From Spirochaetaceae bacterium (GTDB taxonomy: Bacteria; Spirochaetota; Spirochaetia; Treponematales; Breznakiellaceae): DNA of 10,223 nt. The stretch spans positions 1 through 10,223 of the forward strand of contig JAIRSS010000173.1 in the NCBI GenBank assembly GCA_031255315.1, read 5' to 3'. Each line of letters begins with the position of its first letter. Position 1 is the first letter of the stretch. The position numbers were made by a program, and so were the translations under genes. Below are positions 1-6,810 of this stretch, one piece after another. The notes under the pieces are model-generated. The model searched no databases. It had not been told where the DNA came from and was given only the letters and a program-made list of their open reading frames with translations.

Positions 1-38
1 CGGTCCAGTCCCTTTGCCAGTCCCTTCACTTTAGCCAT
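1..38 (-). CDS. 5' end of an unidentified gene (possible ParB-like start), cut by window edge
   Basis: The minus strand reads ATG at 38-36 followed by an open frame to the edge, giving MAKVKGLAKGLD. The K-G-L-x-K-G-L-D pattern resembles the conserved start of ParB partition proteins (typically R/K-G-L-G-K-G-L-D-A-L), but twelve residues cannot prove it. The gene lies 40 bases after the stop of the small repeat protein and may be cotranscribed with it. No Shine-Dalgarno sequence sits at the usual distance. The nearest purine-rich motifs are GGAG and GGAGGAG 20 or more bases upstream, and a 7-bp inverted repeat (41-47 with 67-73) lies between. The start and even the reality of this gene are therefore uncertain. 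Confidence 0.3.
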   Translation of the reverse strand, partial: MAKVKGLAKGLD

Positions 39-78
39 CACGGAGGATTGAAAAAAATCTCCAAACTCCTCCGGGTAC

Positions 79-462
79 TCATCGGCGGCGGCTTCGAATT
101 TCCGCTTCCCGTTTCTCTATACCGAGCTTTAAGACGGCAAGCTCTGCGAGAAGGGATTGGATCACGGGGACATCGGAGGAGACCGAAGATTCGCCCCGTT
201 CCGCAAAGGCCTTGTAGACTTCCGCTCCCAGCCGGGAGATGAGGCGTTGAGCCTGTCCCTCAAGCTGCTTGATTTCCAGCATGAGAACGCCCCGCTCACC
301 CAGATCCTGGGCTTTAGCACCGGCTTTGTTTACGAAGTCCCGGGAAACGTTAATTCCTCGTTCTCCCAAATCCTGCGCTTTTTCCCCCGCTTTACCGGCC
401 AGTTCTTTAGAAACCGCCAGACCCTGATCCATAAGTTCTTTCATCCTTTCACTAAAAGTCAT
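79..462 (-). CDS. small helical protein with 22-residue tandem repeats, function unknown
   Basis: 127 residues, not recognised as a named family. Residues 14-35 and 36-57 are tandem 22-residue repeats, both ending in K-A-G-x-K-A-Q-D-L-G-E-R, and residues 58-79 look like a third, diverged unit. The repeats are also visible in the DNA as two 66-base units (292-357 and 358-423). The protein is rich in A, E, K, L and R, has no cysteine, signal peptide or membrane segment, and ends in a basic R-S-R-R-R tail. An amphipathic helix or coiled coil is likely, as in apolipoprotein- or LEA-like 11/22-mer proteins. The start is supported by an AAGGGGAGA ribosome binding site seven bases or so upstream. 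It follows the PP2C phosphatase gene by only 14 bases, so it is probably cotranslated with it and could be a partner or substrate. That link is inference from position. Confidence 0.8.
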   Translation of the reverse strand: MTFSERMKELMDQGLAVSKELAGKAGEKAQDLGERGINVSRDFVNKAGAKAQDLGERGVLMLEIKQLEGQAQRLISRLGAEVYKAFAERGESSVSSDVPVIQSLLAELAVLKLGIEKREAEIRSRRR

Positions 463-476
463 GTCTTCTCCCCTTG

Positions 477-2978
477 TTATTTCCGTTTGATGCCCAGAAT
501 GGTTAAGTCATCGTATTGGGCATCTTCGTTTACGTGAGTATAATACATATACCTATCATTGTCAGGATATACCTGGGTATTACAGCAATAATCCTCGTAT
601 TGCCGGAAGTGGGTCTTGAGGAATTGGTCTATTTTTTTGTCAACCAGGATACGAGTTTCCTCACCGGCGGACGGCGGCTTGTAGATGCGGAATATTTTTT
701 CTACCGCAGCCAGAGCCGTGACGGCTTCCTCCACGGCGCCCGCGCAGGAAGTAAAATCAAAAGTAAACGCGGTATCGCCTTCGGGATTGTGCCGCGTGCT
801 GAGGATGTAGACATCGCGGTTCATCACCGCGTTGATTACGGCTTCTACCCGGGCGGCGCCCATTTCTTCGTCCCGCCGGCCGCCGGCGTGGTTTTCGTTG
901 AGCGTATCGCCGTCCCCTTCCGTACACGCTGTTTCCTTAAACGAGGCGTCCCGGAACGCGCGTTTGGCTTCCTCAATACCATCCGTATACAGAAAGAGAA
1001 TGTCCCCGCTTGCCAGGGTGAAAGTCTGAACCGTATAGCCCCCGTTGCTTTCCACTAGACTATTAGGGAGTATGCCGGCGGCGGGAGTCTCCCGGAGGGT
1101 TACCGTCTTCATCCTCCGGTCCGATGCGTCAAACCAGTGGATTATGTTGTCCCCGGCGTTGCAGAACCGGATGAGTCCGGTAAAAGAATCAAAAAGCGCC
1201 AGGGTAAAAGCGGCAAACCGCCCTTTGAAGCCCAGGGCCTCAATGAAGTCGTTGATTTGGTAGACCACATCCTCAATGTGCATACCTTTGGCGTCGGGCT
1301 TCCAGGATTTAAAGTGATTGAGGAACATGGTGGCCACCTGGATCATGATGAGGGCGGCGGGAACGCCCTTGCCCGCAACGTCGCACTTAATGACCGCAAA
1401 GTACCGCCCGTCCAAATCCTGGTAATCGAAGTAATCGCCGGATACGCCTTTCGCGCCTTCGTAATACCCAAAGAATTGAACATACTGCGTGTCTTTATAG
1501 CCTGTAGTCAATTTATTCCCGTCCCCATCGATTTCCAGGGGGATAAATTTCTTCTGAATTTCCTTACCGATAATCAGGTCCTGTGAGGCGTGGGCGGCCC
1601 TGACCAGACTACTCGTCATATCGTTGATGGTGGCGCCCAGGACGGCCAGCTCGTCATTAGTCGTGATGGGGATGCGTATCCCCTCAAGCCGGGATGTGTC
1701 CTCCGTATCCCGGATGAGTTCTACATGGCGCACCAACCGGCGTATGGGCCGGATGATGAGCCCGGAGAGGAGCAAGGCCCCCAGCGCCCCCATGACGACA
1801 GCGGAAAGGGCTACCAGGAGGATGACGCCTTGAAGGACCCGTTTGCCCCGGGTGATTTGCTCCAGGATGGAGTCAAGGGAAACTTCCAAGCGGATGAGAC
1901 CCCGGAAATAATAGTCATCCTTCCCATGCCGGTACAGGATGGGTCTGAAAAAGATGTAATTACGGCTTACCCCGGACGCCGGCCCGTCGATATGGAAAAC
2001 CGGCTCGGAGCCGATTTCCCGGCCCATATGAGCAAGCTCCTCATTTAGCCGGTTTTCCAGAGCGGCGATTGAAGCCTGAACGCCGGTCTCTCCGGCCCAC
2101 TCGGACAAAGCGGCAATATCGGCGGCAAAGCCCTCGACCCGGGAACGGGCCTGCGCGTTCAGCTCAACCGCGAGAGTTTCAATCCGGGGAGAAAGTTGGT
2201 CGGTAAGGCGGGAAACGCCGATCTCCAGTCCGGCGGTGTTGATCTTATTCAGGATGTCCGGGTCATTGGTGGCCAAAACCAGGTCGTCAAAGACCGCGGT
2301 TTCGGGATTGTAACCGGTTATCGTCGTGTACCGGGCTTCGGGGACGGCGGTTATCTCCGCCGGAAGGTAGCTCAACTCCAAGATGTTTTCCGACGGCAGA
2401 TAAACCCGGACGCCGGAAGCAAGCGTTTCCATTAACACCGACACCCGTTCCCGAAGGCTCTTCAGCAGGGTTTCCCGGTGGGTTTGGATCATTCTGAAAT
2501 AGAGGGGCGCTGACACCATGACTACCACTACCATGACCAGGCATATCGTAAATAAAGCAAGTTTGAGCCGCAGGCCCGCTCCCTTGGGCGAAAGATCCGC
2601 AGCCCGTCTTTTCTTTTCCTCCGGCAGAAGAACTCCTGAAAAGAGGGCCGCAACCTCCACCCGGAGGCCCGCATAGTCAGATAGTACCGAACTGATCCCC
2701 AAAATACAAGCGGCAAGCCTGACAGCGCAGAACAGCATGATACCGGCGATGAAGAAGGCGAGGACGTTCCCCGGCTCCTGAAGGCGGAAATAATTCTGGT
2801 AATTACAACAACCGATTTCGTCCACCGATGGGACGGCGGCGTTAGGCTGTTCCTCCCCGGGGATTGTTCCCAAAAAATTCACCGCCTCCCGCCGGCTCCC
2901 AGAGAGAAGGGGGAACACCAGCGGCATAAAAACACGAAACCCGGAAAAACACCGCTTCCAGCGCCGGAGACTCTTCAT
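477..2978 (-). CDS. membrane-bound HAMP / SpoIIE-type PP2C serine phosphatase (RsbU-like)
   Basis: 833 residues from the chosen start. Predicted membrane segments are near residues 15-28 (signal anchor after K/R-rich MKSLRRWKR), 71-93, 140-161 and 381-409, with a periplasmic sensor region at about 162-378. A HAMP linker (about 410-459, R-P-I-R-R-L) leads into a SpoIIE/PP2C domain with metal-binding acidic motifs G-D-Y-F-D-Y (D515, D518), D-V-A-G-K-G-V-P-A-A (D533), Y-T-D-G-I-E-E (D666) and a terminal Y-D-D-L-T-I (D823/D824). Enzymes of this family dephosphorylate anti-sigma-factor antagonists (RsbV/SpoIIAA type) in partner-switching cascades. About 150 residues are inserted between the YTDG and DDLT motifs, which usually lie closer together. 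The frame stays open to an ATG at 3131, but that start has no ribosome binding site and overlaps a good promoter. The ATG at 2978 has only a weak AGCAGG eleven bases upstream. The stop and the domain calls are firm; the start is not. Confidence 0.85.
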   Translation of the reverse strand: MKSLRRWKRCFSGFRVFMPLVFPLLSGSRREAVNFLGTIPGEEQPNAAVPSVDEIGCCNYQNYFRLQEPGNVLAFFIAGIMLFCAVRLAACILGISSVLSDYAGLRVEVAALFSGVLLPEEKKRRAADLSPKGAGLRLKLALFTICLVMVVVVMVSAPLYFRMIQTHRETLLKSLRERVSVLMETLASGVRVYLPSENILELSYLPAEITAVPEARYTTITGYNPETAVFDDLVLATNDPDILNKINTAGLEIGVSRLTDQLSPRIETLAVELNAQARSRVEGFAADIAALSEWAGETGVQASIAALENRLNEELAHMGREIGSEPVFHIDGPASGVSRNYIFFRPILYRHGKDDYYFRGLIRLEVSLDSILEQITRGKRVLQGVILLVALSAVVMGALGALLLSGLIIRPIRRLVRHVELIRDTEDTSRLEGIRIPITTNDELAVLGATINDMTSSLVRAAHASQDLIIGKEIQKKFIPLEIDGDGNKLTTGYKDTQYVQFFGYYEGAKGVSGDYFDYQDLDGRYFAVIKCDVAGKGVPAALIMIQVATMFLNHFKSWKPDAKGMHIEDVVYQINDFIEALGFKGRFAAFTLALFDSFTGLIRFCNAGDNIIHWFDASDRRMKTVTLRETPAAGILPNSLVESNGGYTVQTFTLASGDILFLYTDGIEEAKRAFRDASFKETACTEGDGDTLNENHAGGRRDEEMGAARVEAVINAVMNRDVYILSTRHNPEGDTAFTFDFTSCAGAVEEAVTALAAVEKIFRIYKPPSAGEETRILVDKKIDQFLKTHFRQYEDYCCNTQVYPDNDRYMYYTHVNEDAQYDDLTILGIKRK

Positions 2979-3051
2979 TCTATAGTATACCTGCTTAAAC
3001 GATCGGCGGACGGCGCTGTTTTCAGCAGCGTTCCCGGTTATAAACCTCCCA

Positions 3052-3081
3052 TTTTCCCAAAACCCGGCAACTTTGGGAAAA
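3052..3081. repeat. inverted repeat in the leader of the phosphatase gene
   Basis: TTTTCCCAAA (3052-3061) and TTTGGGAAAA (3072-3081) are perfect 10-base complements around a 10-base loop. The repeat lies between the proposed promoter and the ATG at 2978, so it would form a hairpin in the 5' untranslated RNA if that start is right. Its core (TTTCCCAAA/TTTGGGAAA) matches the inverted repeat at 10109-10139, which suggests a shared repeat family, although the sequence is simple enough for chance. Confidence 0.6.
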
Positions 3082-3121
3082 CTATTACTCTTCAAAGGAA
3101 ATATAAACCAGCTTAACAAAA

Positions 3122-3150
3122 ATCCTAGCATTGAAATACCGGGATGTCAA
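3122..3150 (-). promoter_or_regulatory. sigma70-type promoter for the phosphatase gene
   Basis: On the minus strand a perfect TTGACA -35 box (3150-3145) is followed after 17 bases by TAGGAT (3127-3122), a 4-of-6 match to the -10 consensus. Transcription would begin near 3115. This makes the ATG at 3131 unusable as a start on this transcript and favours a downstream start such as 2978. It also gives the phosphatase unit its own promoter, separate from the sugar operon. Confidence 0.55.
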
Positions 3151-3247
3151 GAAAATACCGGCCTCAAAAACCGTCTGTGGAAGCCGCACAAAACACCCCC
3201 GGCAGGATGCCCGCAACGGTCCTCCCTCATACTGCCCCCGCCCTGGA

Positions 3248-3290
3248 CCGGCGCAGCGGGGCGGAAAGTTTAACCGCCCTGCTGCGCCGG
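3248..3290. repeat. long GC-rich hairpin between the two transcription units
   Basis: CCGGCGCAGC (3248-3257) pairs with GCTGCGCCGG (3281-3290), and GGGCGG (3259-3264) pairs with CCGCCC (3274-3279), around the 9-base loop AAAGTTTAA. The one unmatched position, 3258/3280, is a G·U pair in plus-strand RNA and an A/C mismatch in minus-strand RNA. There is no T-run after it on the minus strand, so it is not a standard intrinsic terminator. It could stabilise the 3' end of the sugar-operon mRNA, help termination, or be a REP-like palindrome. Confidence 0.6.
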
Positions 3291-3306
3291 AACACTTTTC
3301 CACGTC

Positions 3307-3338
3307 AAAAGACCGGCCCCGGGTTAAATGTCCGGGGC
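3307..3338 (-). terminator. possible weak terminator of the sugar operon
   Basis: On the minus strand GCCCCGG (3338-3332) and CCGGGGC (3322-3316) form a 7-bp stem around a 9-base loop containing the stop codon of the dehydrogenase. It is followed, after CGGTC, by a short TTTT (3310-3307). The T-run is short and offset, so termination may depend also on the larger hairpin at 3248-3290. Confidence 0.35.
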
Positions 3339-4616
3339 GTTCTTGAGCAGGTACTCCTCAGCTTCCCGGTTCCATAGGCCTGAATACCGTTCGCAGATTT
3401 CGGCCAGACCCGCGTAAAACGGCCCCAGACCGGAAGCGCCGGACCGTCCCTTTTCGGCAAAATCAGCAATGGCGGTGAGCTCCAGCTTTTTGTGGGTGTA
3501 GATGAGCTTCTTCCCGCCGGGAATCTTGTCGAGGTTGATGGTGGCCTCCGGCACGGCGTCCAGGCCGCCTATGTGGGTAACCATGAAGACTGGGTTGAGT
3601 TTGCCCTGGGCCATCATGGTCAAGGCTTCCTTCATGTCTTCGGTATTGCCACCGGAAGTTCCCACGATATGATGAGATTCATAATGAACATTGTAGAAGT
3701 TGAAACTCGCCGAAAAAGCGGTATCCGTGGGGCCGGCGAAGAAATTGAGGCACCCGTCCCGGCCCAGGAGTTGGTCGCCCATTTCCAGGACCGGCTTGAC
3801 CGGGGCAAAGACAAACACGTCATCGTACAGTTTTCCGCCGTTGAGGGCTTTAAGATGGGCCGCGGGATCGGCGAGGTCCCGGGTGTTCACGTAGATAAGC
3901 TCCACCCCGTTGGCGCCGGCGTCTTCGACGGTGAGGAGTTGGGCCGCCCGGGCAAGACGGCTCTCGTCTATGTCCGTAACCACCAGGCGGGAAGGCCGCC
4001 GGGGGTTGTGGACGGCGTAGTCGATAGCTCCCAGCCCCATAGGGCCGACGCCGGCAAGCAGGGCCAGGGAGCCCCCTTCGACGATGCCCATGCGATGCTC
4101 ATAGGAGCCGTTGGTGGTATGGTACTGGGCATGAAAAGCGCCCACAACACAGGACGCCGGTTCAGCCAGGGAGCCCATGTAGAAGTTATCCGCTCCATAG
4201 TCCAGAAGGCAGCCCATCTCCATGACCTCCCGCGGAATGATTACATAGGCGGCGTCCCCGCCGATGAACTCGTAGGAGTAACCCGGCGACCAGAGGGTAG
4301 TCCGCCCGTCGGGACCGGGATAGTTGATGGCCGGCTGTATGGCGAACGCAGCGCCCGGCTTGAATTGATCCGCCCAACGAGCGCCCACTTTTTCGATGAC
4401 GCCGCAAAACTCATGGCCTATGATAACGGGATTCTCCGCCAGGTTATGGCGTACGCGCTTATGGGCCGCTCCCTGCATGGCAAGTTTGTGGGTTGACATA
4501 CAGATAGAATCAGACACGATCTTTGCCAGTATTTCATCGTCCTGAATTTCGGGGAGTTCAAATTCGTCTATCCTGAGATCATTGACTCCGTAGATCCGTA
4601 CCGCTTTTGTTCTCAT
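3324..4616 (-). CDS. zinc-type medium-chain dehydrogenase, L-sorbose-1-phosphate reductase (SorE)-like
   Basis: 430 residues, close to the length of SorE-type proteins. The N-terminal GroES-like catalytic domain carries probable zinc ligands C39 (S-I-C-M-S-T-H), H68-E69 (I-I-G-H-E-F-C-G) and E152 (L-A-E-P). The nucleotide fold follows with G-V-G-P-M-G-L-G (188-195) and an acidic T-D-I-D-E near 214-218 that suggests NAD preference. The four-cysteine structural zinc lobe of classical alcohol dehydrogenases is absent. SorE reduces L-sorbose 1-phosphate to D-glucitol 6-phosphate; the exact substrate here is inferred from the SrlD-like SDR in the same operon. The start has a GGAG site six bases upstream and lies 17 bases after the kinase stop, so it is the last gene of the operon. 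A related polyol dehydrogenase with another substrate remains possible. Confidence 0.85.
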   Translation of the reverse strand: MRTKAVRIYGVNDLRIDEFELPEIQDDEILAKIVSDSICMSTHKLAMQGAAHKRVRHNLAENPVIIGHEFCGVIEKVGARWADQFKPGAAFAIQPAINYPGPDGRTTLWSPGYSYEFIGGDAAYVIIPREVMEMGCLLDYGADNFYMGSLAEPASCVVGAFHAQYHTTNGSYEHRMGIVEGGSLALLAGVGPMGLGAIDYAVHNPRRPSRLVVTDIDESRLARAAQLLTVEDAGANGVELIYVNTRDLADPAAHLKALNGGKLYDDVFVFAPVKPVLEMGDQLLGRDGCLNFFAGPTDTAFSASFNFYNVHYESHHIVGTSGGNTEDMKEALTMMAQGKLNPVFMVTHIGGLDAVPEATINLDKIPGGKKLIYTHKKLELTAIADFAEKGRSGASGLGPFYAGLAEICERYSGLWNREAEEYLLKNAPDI

Positions 4617-4633
4617 ACTTTACTCCATAAAAT

Positions 4634-6181
4634 TTAGTGAGGACTCGCTGGTCCATAGATACGGGAAAGCCAGGCTTCCCGGTAAGGAAAAATTTCAGGC
4701 ATATCGGTTTTAGCGACTTCCTGATACTCAATGTCAAAATCCCTGGCAAGCTCCGCCAGAGACGCGCCGGTCAGCGCCATTTTGGCGGTCATGGCCGCGC
4801 CCAAGGCGGTCGCCTCGGCAATATCCGTAAGGTATACCCGCTGATCTTTCAGGTACGCCGACACCAGGGCGTTGTAGGCTTCGTCCTTCCGGAAGCCCCC
4901 TTCGATAAACACGTCTCCGGGGGAATCCGCCGCCCCGCGGGGGGATCCCGCACAGGAAACACCGGTCCGCTCCAGGGCGGTGATGGTCTGCATCACCAGG
5001 GATATTCTCAGCAGGGCGACGCCGCGCTCGTAATTTTTGAATGACGGGGGAAGGGCCGTGCCGGAAGCAATGTCCTCATAGGGGTATTCCACGCCGGCCT
5101 CAACGACCCGTGCTCTCGAGCCGGGGAATTGGCCTGAACCGGCAACCAACTCCGGCAGCAGAAAGGCGCCGCCGCCGGCAAGGACGGCCCCGTAGAGATC
5201 CCGGTTATAAGACGGGACGTCGTTCCGGTTATGCAGCTTCATCAGCAGGGCGGACCAAATTTCGAACTCCTTGCCTCCCTGGAAAATAGCGGTCTTAATG
5301 GGGCCGCCAAAGGCGGAAATATTGAAGAAAACCACCTTCCCCAACTCGTCCTGAGTAAACCCGTAGGCTTTCACCGGGTTCATAATGACACACCAGGTTC
5401 CGGTGGAGTTGAGTACAAAGCCGGTCGCTCTCTTTTTAGCAAAATGGGGAAGCAGGGACGAATTGGAATCGTGAATTCCCAGGGTAACGATCACATCCCG
5501 GTCAAGGCCGGTTTTTTGGGCAAACGCTTCGGTAACCGTTCCCAAAATATCCCAGGAATTGCCTATTTTCCCCGGCATCCGGGAGGCGGCCCCCAATCCC
5601 TCCGCCACGGAAGACAGCCGGTGTTCAACCTGATCCCAAAGGTAGCTGTGGCAGCCCATATAGGTGCCTTCCGCCCCGGCTTTGCCGGTAAAGCGATACC
5701 CCCAGTATTGGGGATATAACAGGAGATGCGCCGTATTCTCAAACAGCTCGGGATAGGTTTCTTTCAAAAAGAGAATGCCCTTGGCGGGATTGATCAGAGC
5801 TTTAAAAGCGGGAGTCCCCGTCCGTTCCTGGAGGGACTCAGGAGCGCCGAAGAGGGCGTAGAACCGATCGTGAAACGCGTCCCCCGGTTCATAGGTATAG
5901 TACACACAGGGCGCCGAGGGCTTCCCGTCCCGCCCCACGCACACAAACGTAGCCCCGTGAGTGGTTACCGCCAACGCCTTGACAGGATAGGTCCCGGCGG
6001 CTTTCGCCAACTCCTCAATGAACCAGGCTTCCATAGCTTCCAGATCGTGAGTCTCTCGTCCGTCCACCATCCGAGGCGGGAAATTCCGGTAACAGGCGCT
6101 GATCTGGGCCAGCGCGTCATCGTAGACCGCCACTTTTTTGTTGGTCATTCCTATATCAATGACCGCGACAGCATATTTCAT
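4634..6181 (-). CDS. FGGY-family carbohydrate kinase
   Basis: 515 residues, typical for FGGY kinases, which transfer phosphate from ATP to a sugar or polyol in the cytoplasm. The phosphate-1 loop is D-I-G-M-T-N-K (9-15). A sugar-binding T-T-H-G-A motif lies at 73-77, the catalytic base is probably D238 in G-I-H-D-S-N, the phosphate-2 motif S-T-G-T-W ends at 263, and the adenosine motif is F-I-E-G-G-F (425-430). Both actin-like domains look complete. The AAGGAGGGAG ribosome binding site just before the ATG settles the start. Neighbours are a SorE-like reductase downstream and a nuclease-like gene and SDR upstream. The substrate cannot be read from sequence; a ketohexose (sorbose, tagatose, fructose type) or rhamnulose-like sugar fits the neighbours. 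A kinase in this setting suggests that the sugar enters unphosphorylated, not through a PTS. Confidence 0.9.
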   Translation of the reverse strand: MKYAVAVIDIGMTNKKVAVYDDALAQISACYRNFPPRMVDGRETHDLEAMEAWFIEELAKAAGTYPVKALAVTTHGATFVCVGRDGKPSAPCVYYTYEPGDAFHDRFYALFGAPESLQERTGTPAFKALINPAKGILFLKETYPELFENTAHLLLYPQYWGYRFTGKAGAEGTYMGCHSYLWDQVEHRLSSVAEGLGAASRMPGKIGNSWDILGTVTEAFAQKTGLDRDVIVTLGIHDSNSSLLPHFAKKRATGFVLNSTGTWCVIMNPVKAYGFTQDELGKVVFFNISAFGGPIKTAIFQGGKEFEIWSALLMKLHNRNDVPSYNRDLYGAVLAGGGAFLLPELVAGSGQFPGSRARVVEAGVEYPYEDIASGTALPPSFKNYERGVALLRISLVMQTITALERTGVSCAGSPRGAADSPGDVFIEGGFRKDEAYNALVSAYLKDQRVYLTDIAEATALGAAMTAKMALTGASLAELARDFDIEYQEVAKTDMPEIFPYREAWLSRIYGPASPH

Positions 6182-6223
6182 AACTCCCTCCTTGCATTCC
6201 TGTTCCCGCCGCCGGATCAGCCC

Positions 6224-6790
6224 CTACCAGGCCCGCACCTTTTCCGGCGCAAGTATCCGCACCGCCTCCCCGGGATGTTCTATCACGTATATCCCGCTTC
6301 TCAGCGCGAAATCCCGGGCCTCCTCCTCAATAAGCGCCCCGGCTACGGAACTGAGATGTTTCCGCCCGTCCTGGTGTATATCGCTGTAGCGCCGTATCCT
6401 CTCCATCCGTTTTATATGATCCTTCACGTCCGCCAGCGTTAATAACGATTTTACCTCTATCACCATGATATATTCCCCGTTCTCCAGGTACAGGTCGATT
6501 TCCGCCAGAATCCGGTTGTCCGGGTCTTTTATTTTGGTGTTCCGGGAAATACGGGTAAACTGATAGTTCAATTTTTCGAACTCTTCCAGAATATTCGAGG
6601 CGGTCAGGTGTTCAATCAGATCGCCAAGCCTGCTCCCCAATCTGCTTATCTTCCGGTCCGTCTCTTGCATCCGTCGGTCCGTCTCTTGCATCCGCCGGTC
6701 TGTCTCTTTCTGAGACTCCCAGAGTTCCATCAACGCAGCCCAAACCTTGTCAAAATTGAGGTCCGTCTGCGGTTCCCGCGCTTGTTCCAT
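6224..6790 (-). CDS. DUF3782-like PD-(D/E)XK nuclease-family protein
   Basis: 188 residues. Residues 27-50 hold a heptad coiled-coil repeat (E-T-D-R-R-M-Q twice, then E-T-D-R-K-I-S), mirrored by about 21-base repeats in the DNA near 6655-6712. After L-G-S-R-L-G-D-L-I-E-H-L (51-62) comes a restriction-endonuclease-like core with A-E-I-D-L (D99) and I-E-V-K-S (E112, K114), which matches the D...ExK metal site. This layout resembles DUF3782 proteins, common as multiple copies in some spirochaetes and cyanobacteria, with no firmly known role. The start at 6790 follows a GGGGG site. An ATG at 6802 is in frame but has a site too close, and the frame continues open further upstream inside the SDR gene without meaning. 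It lies 20 bases after the SDR stop, so it is cotranscribed with sugar genes, which is odd for a nuclease. Confidence 0.75.
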   Translation of the reverse strand: MEQAREPQTDLNFDKVWAALMELWESQKETDRRMQETDRRMQETDRKISRLGSRLGDLIEHLTASNILEEFEKLNYQFTRISRNTKIKDPDNRILAEIDLYLENGEYIMVIEVKSLLTLADVKDHIKRMERIRRYSDIHQDGRKHLSSVAGALIEEEARDFALRSGIYVIEHPGEAVRILAPEKVRAW

Positions 6791-6810
6791 CACTACCCCC
6801 ATGCCGCCTG

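Noticed and set aside
250..260. GAGCCTGTCCC in the small repeat protein gene, as at 10011
   Set aside because: Only 11 bases match, there is no inverted partner, and the bases are needed to encode the protein; chance is likely.
3492..4496. Long plus-strand open frame of 334 codons
   Set aside because: It lies entirely opposite the dehydrogenase gene, whose motifs are clear; GC-rich codons leave antisense frames open.
4637..5719. Plus-strand open frames opposite the kinase
   Set aside because: They overlap the complete FGGY kinase on the other strand and show no motif of their own.
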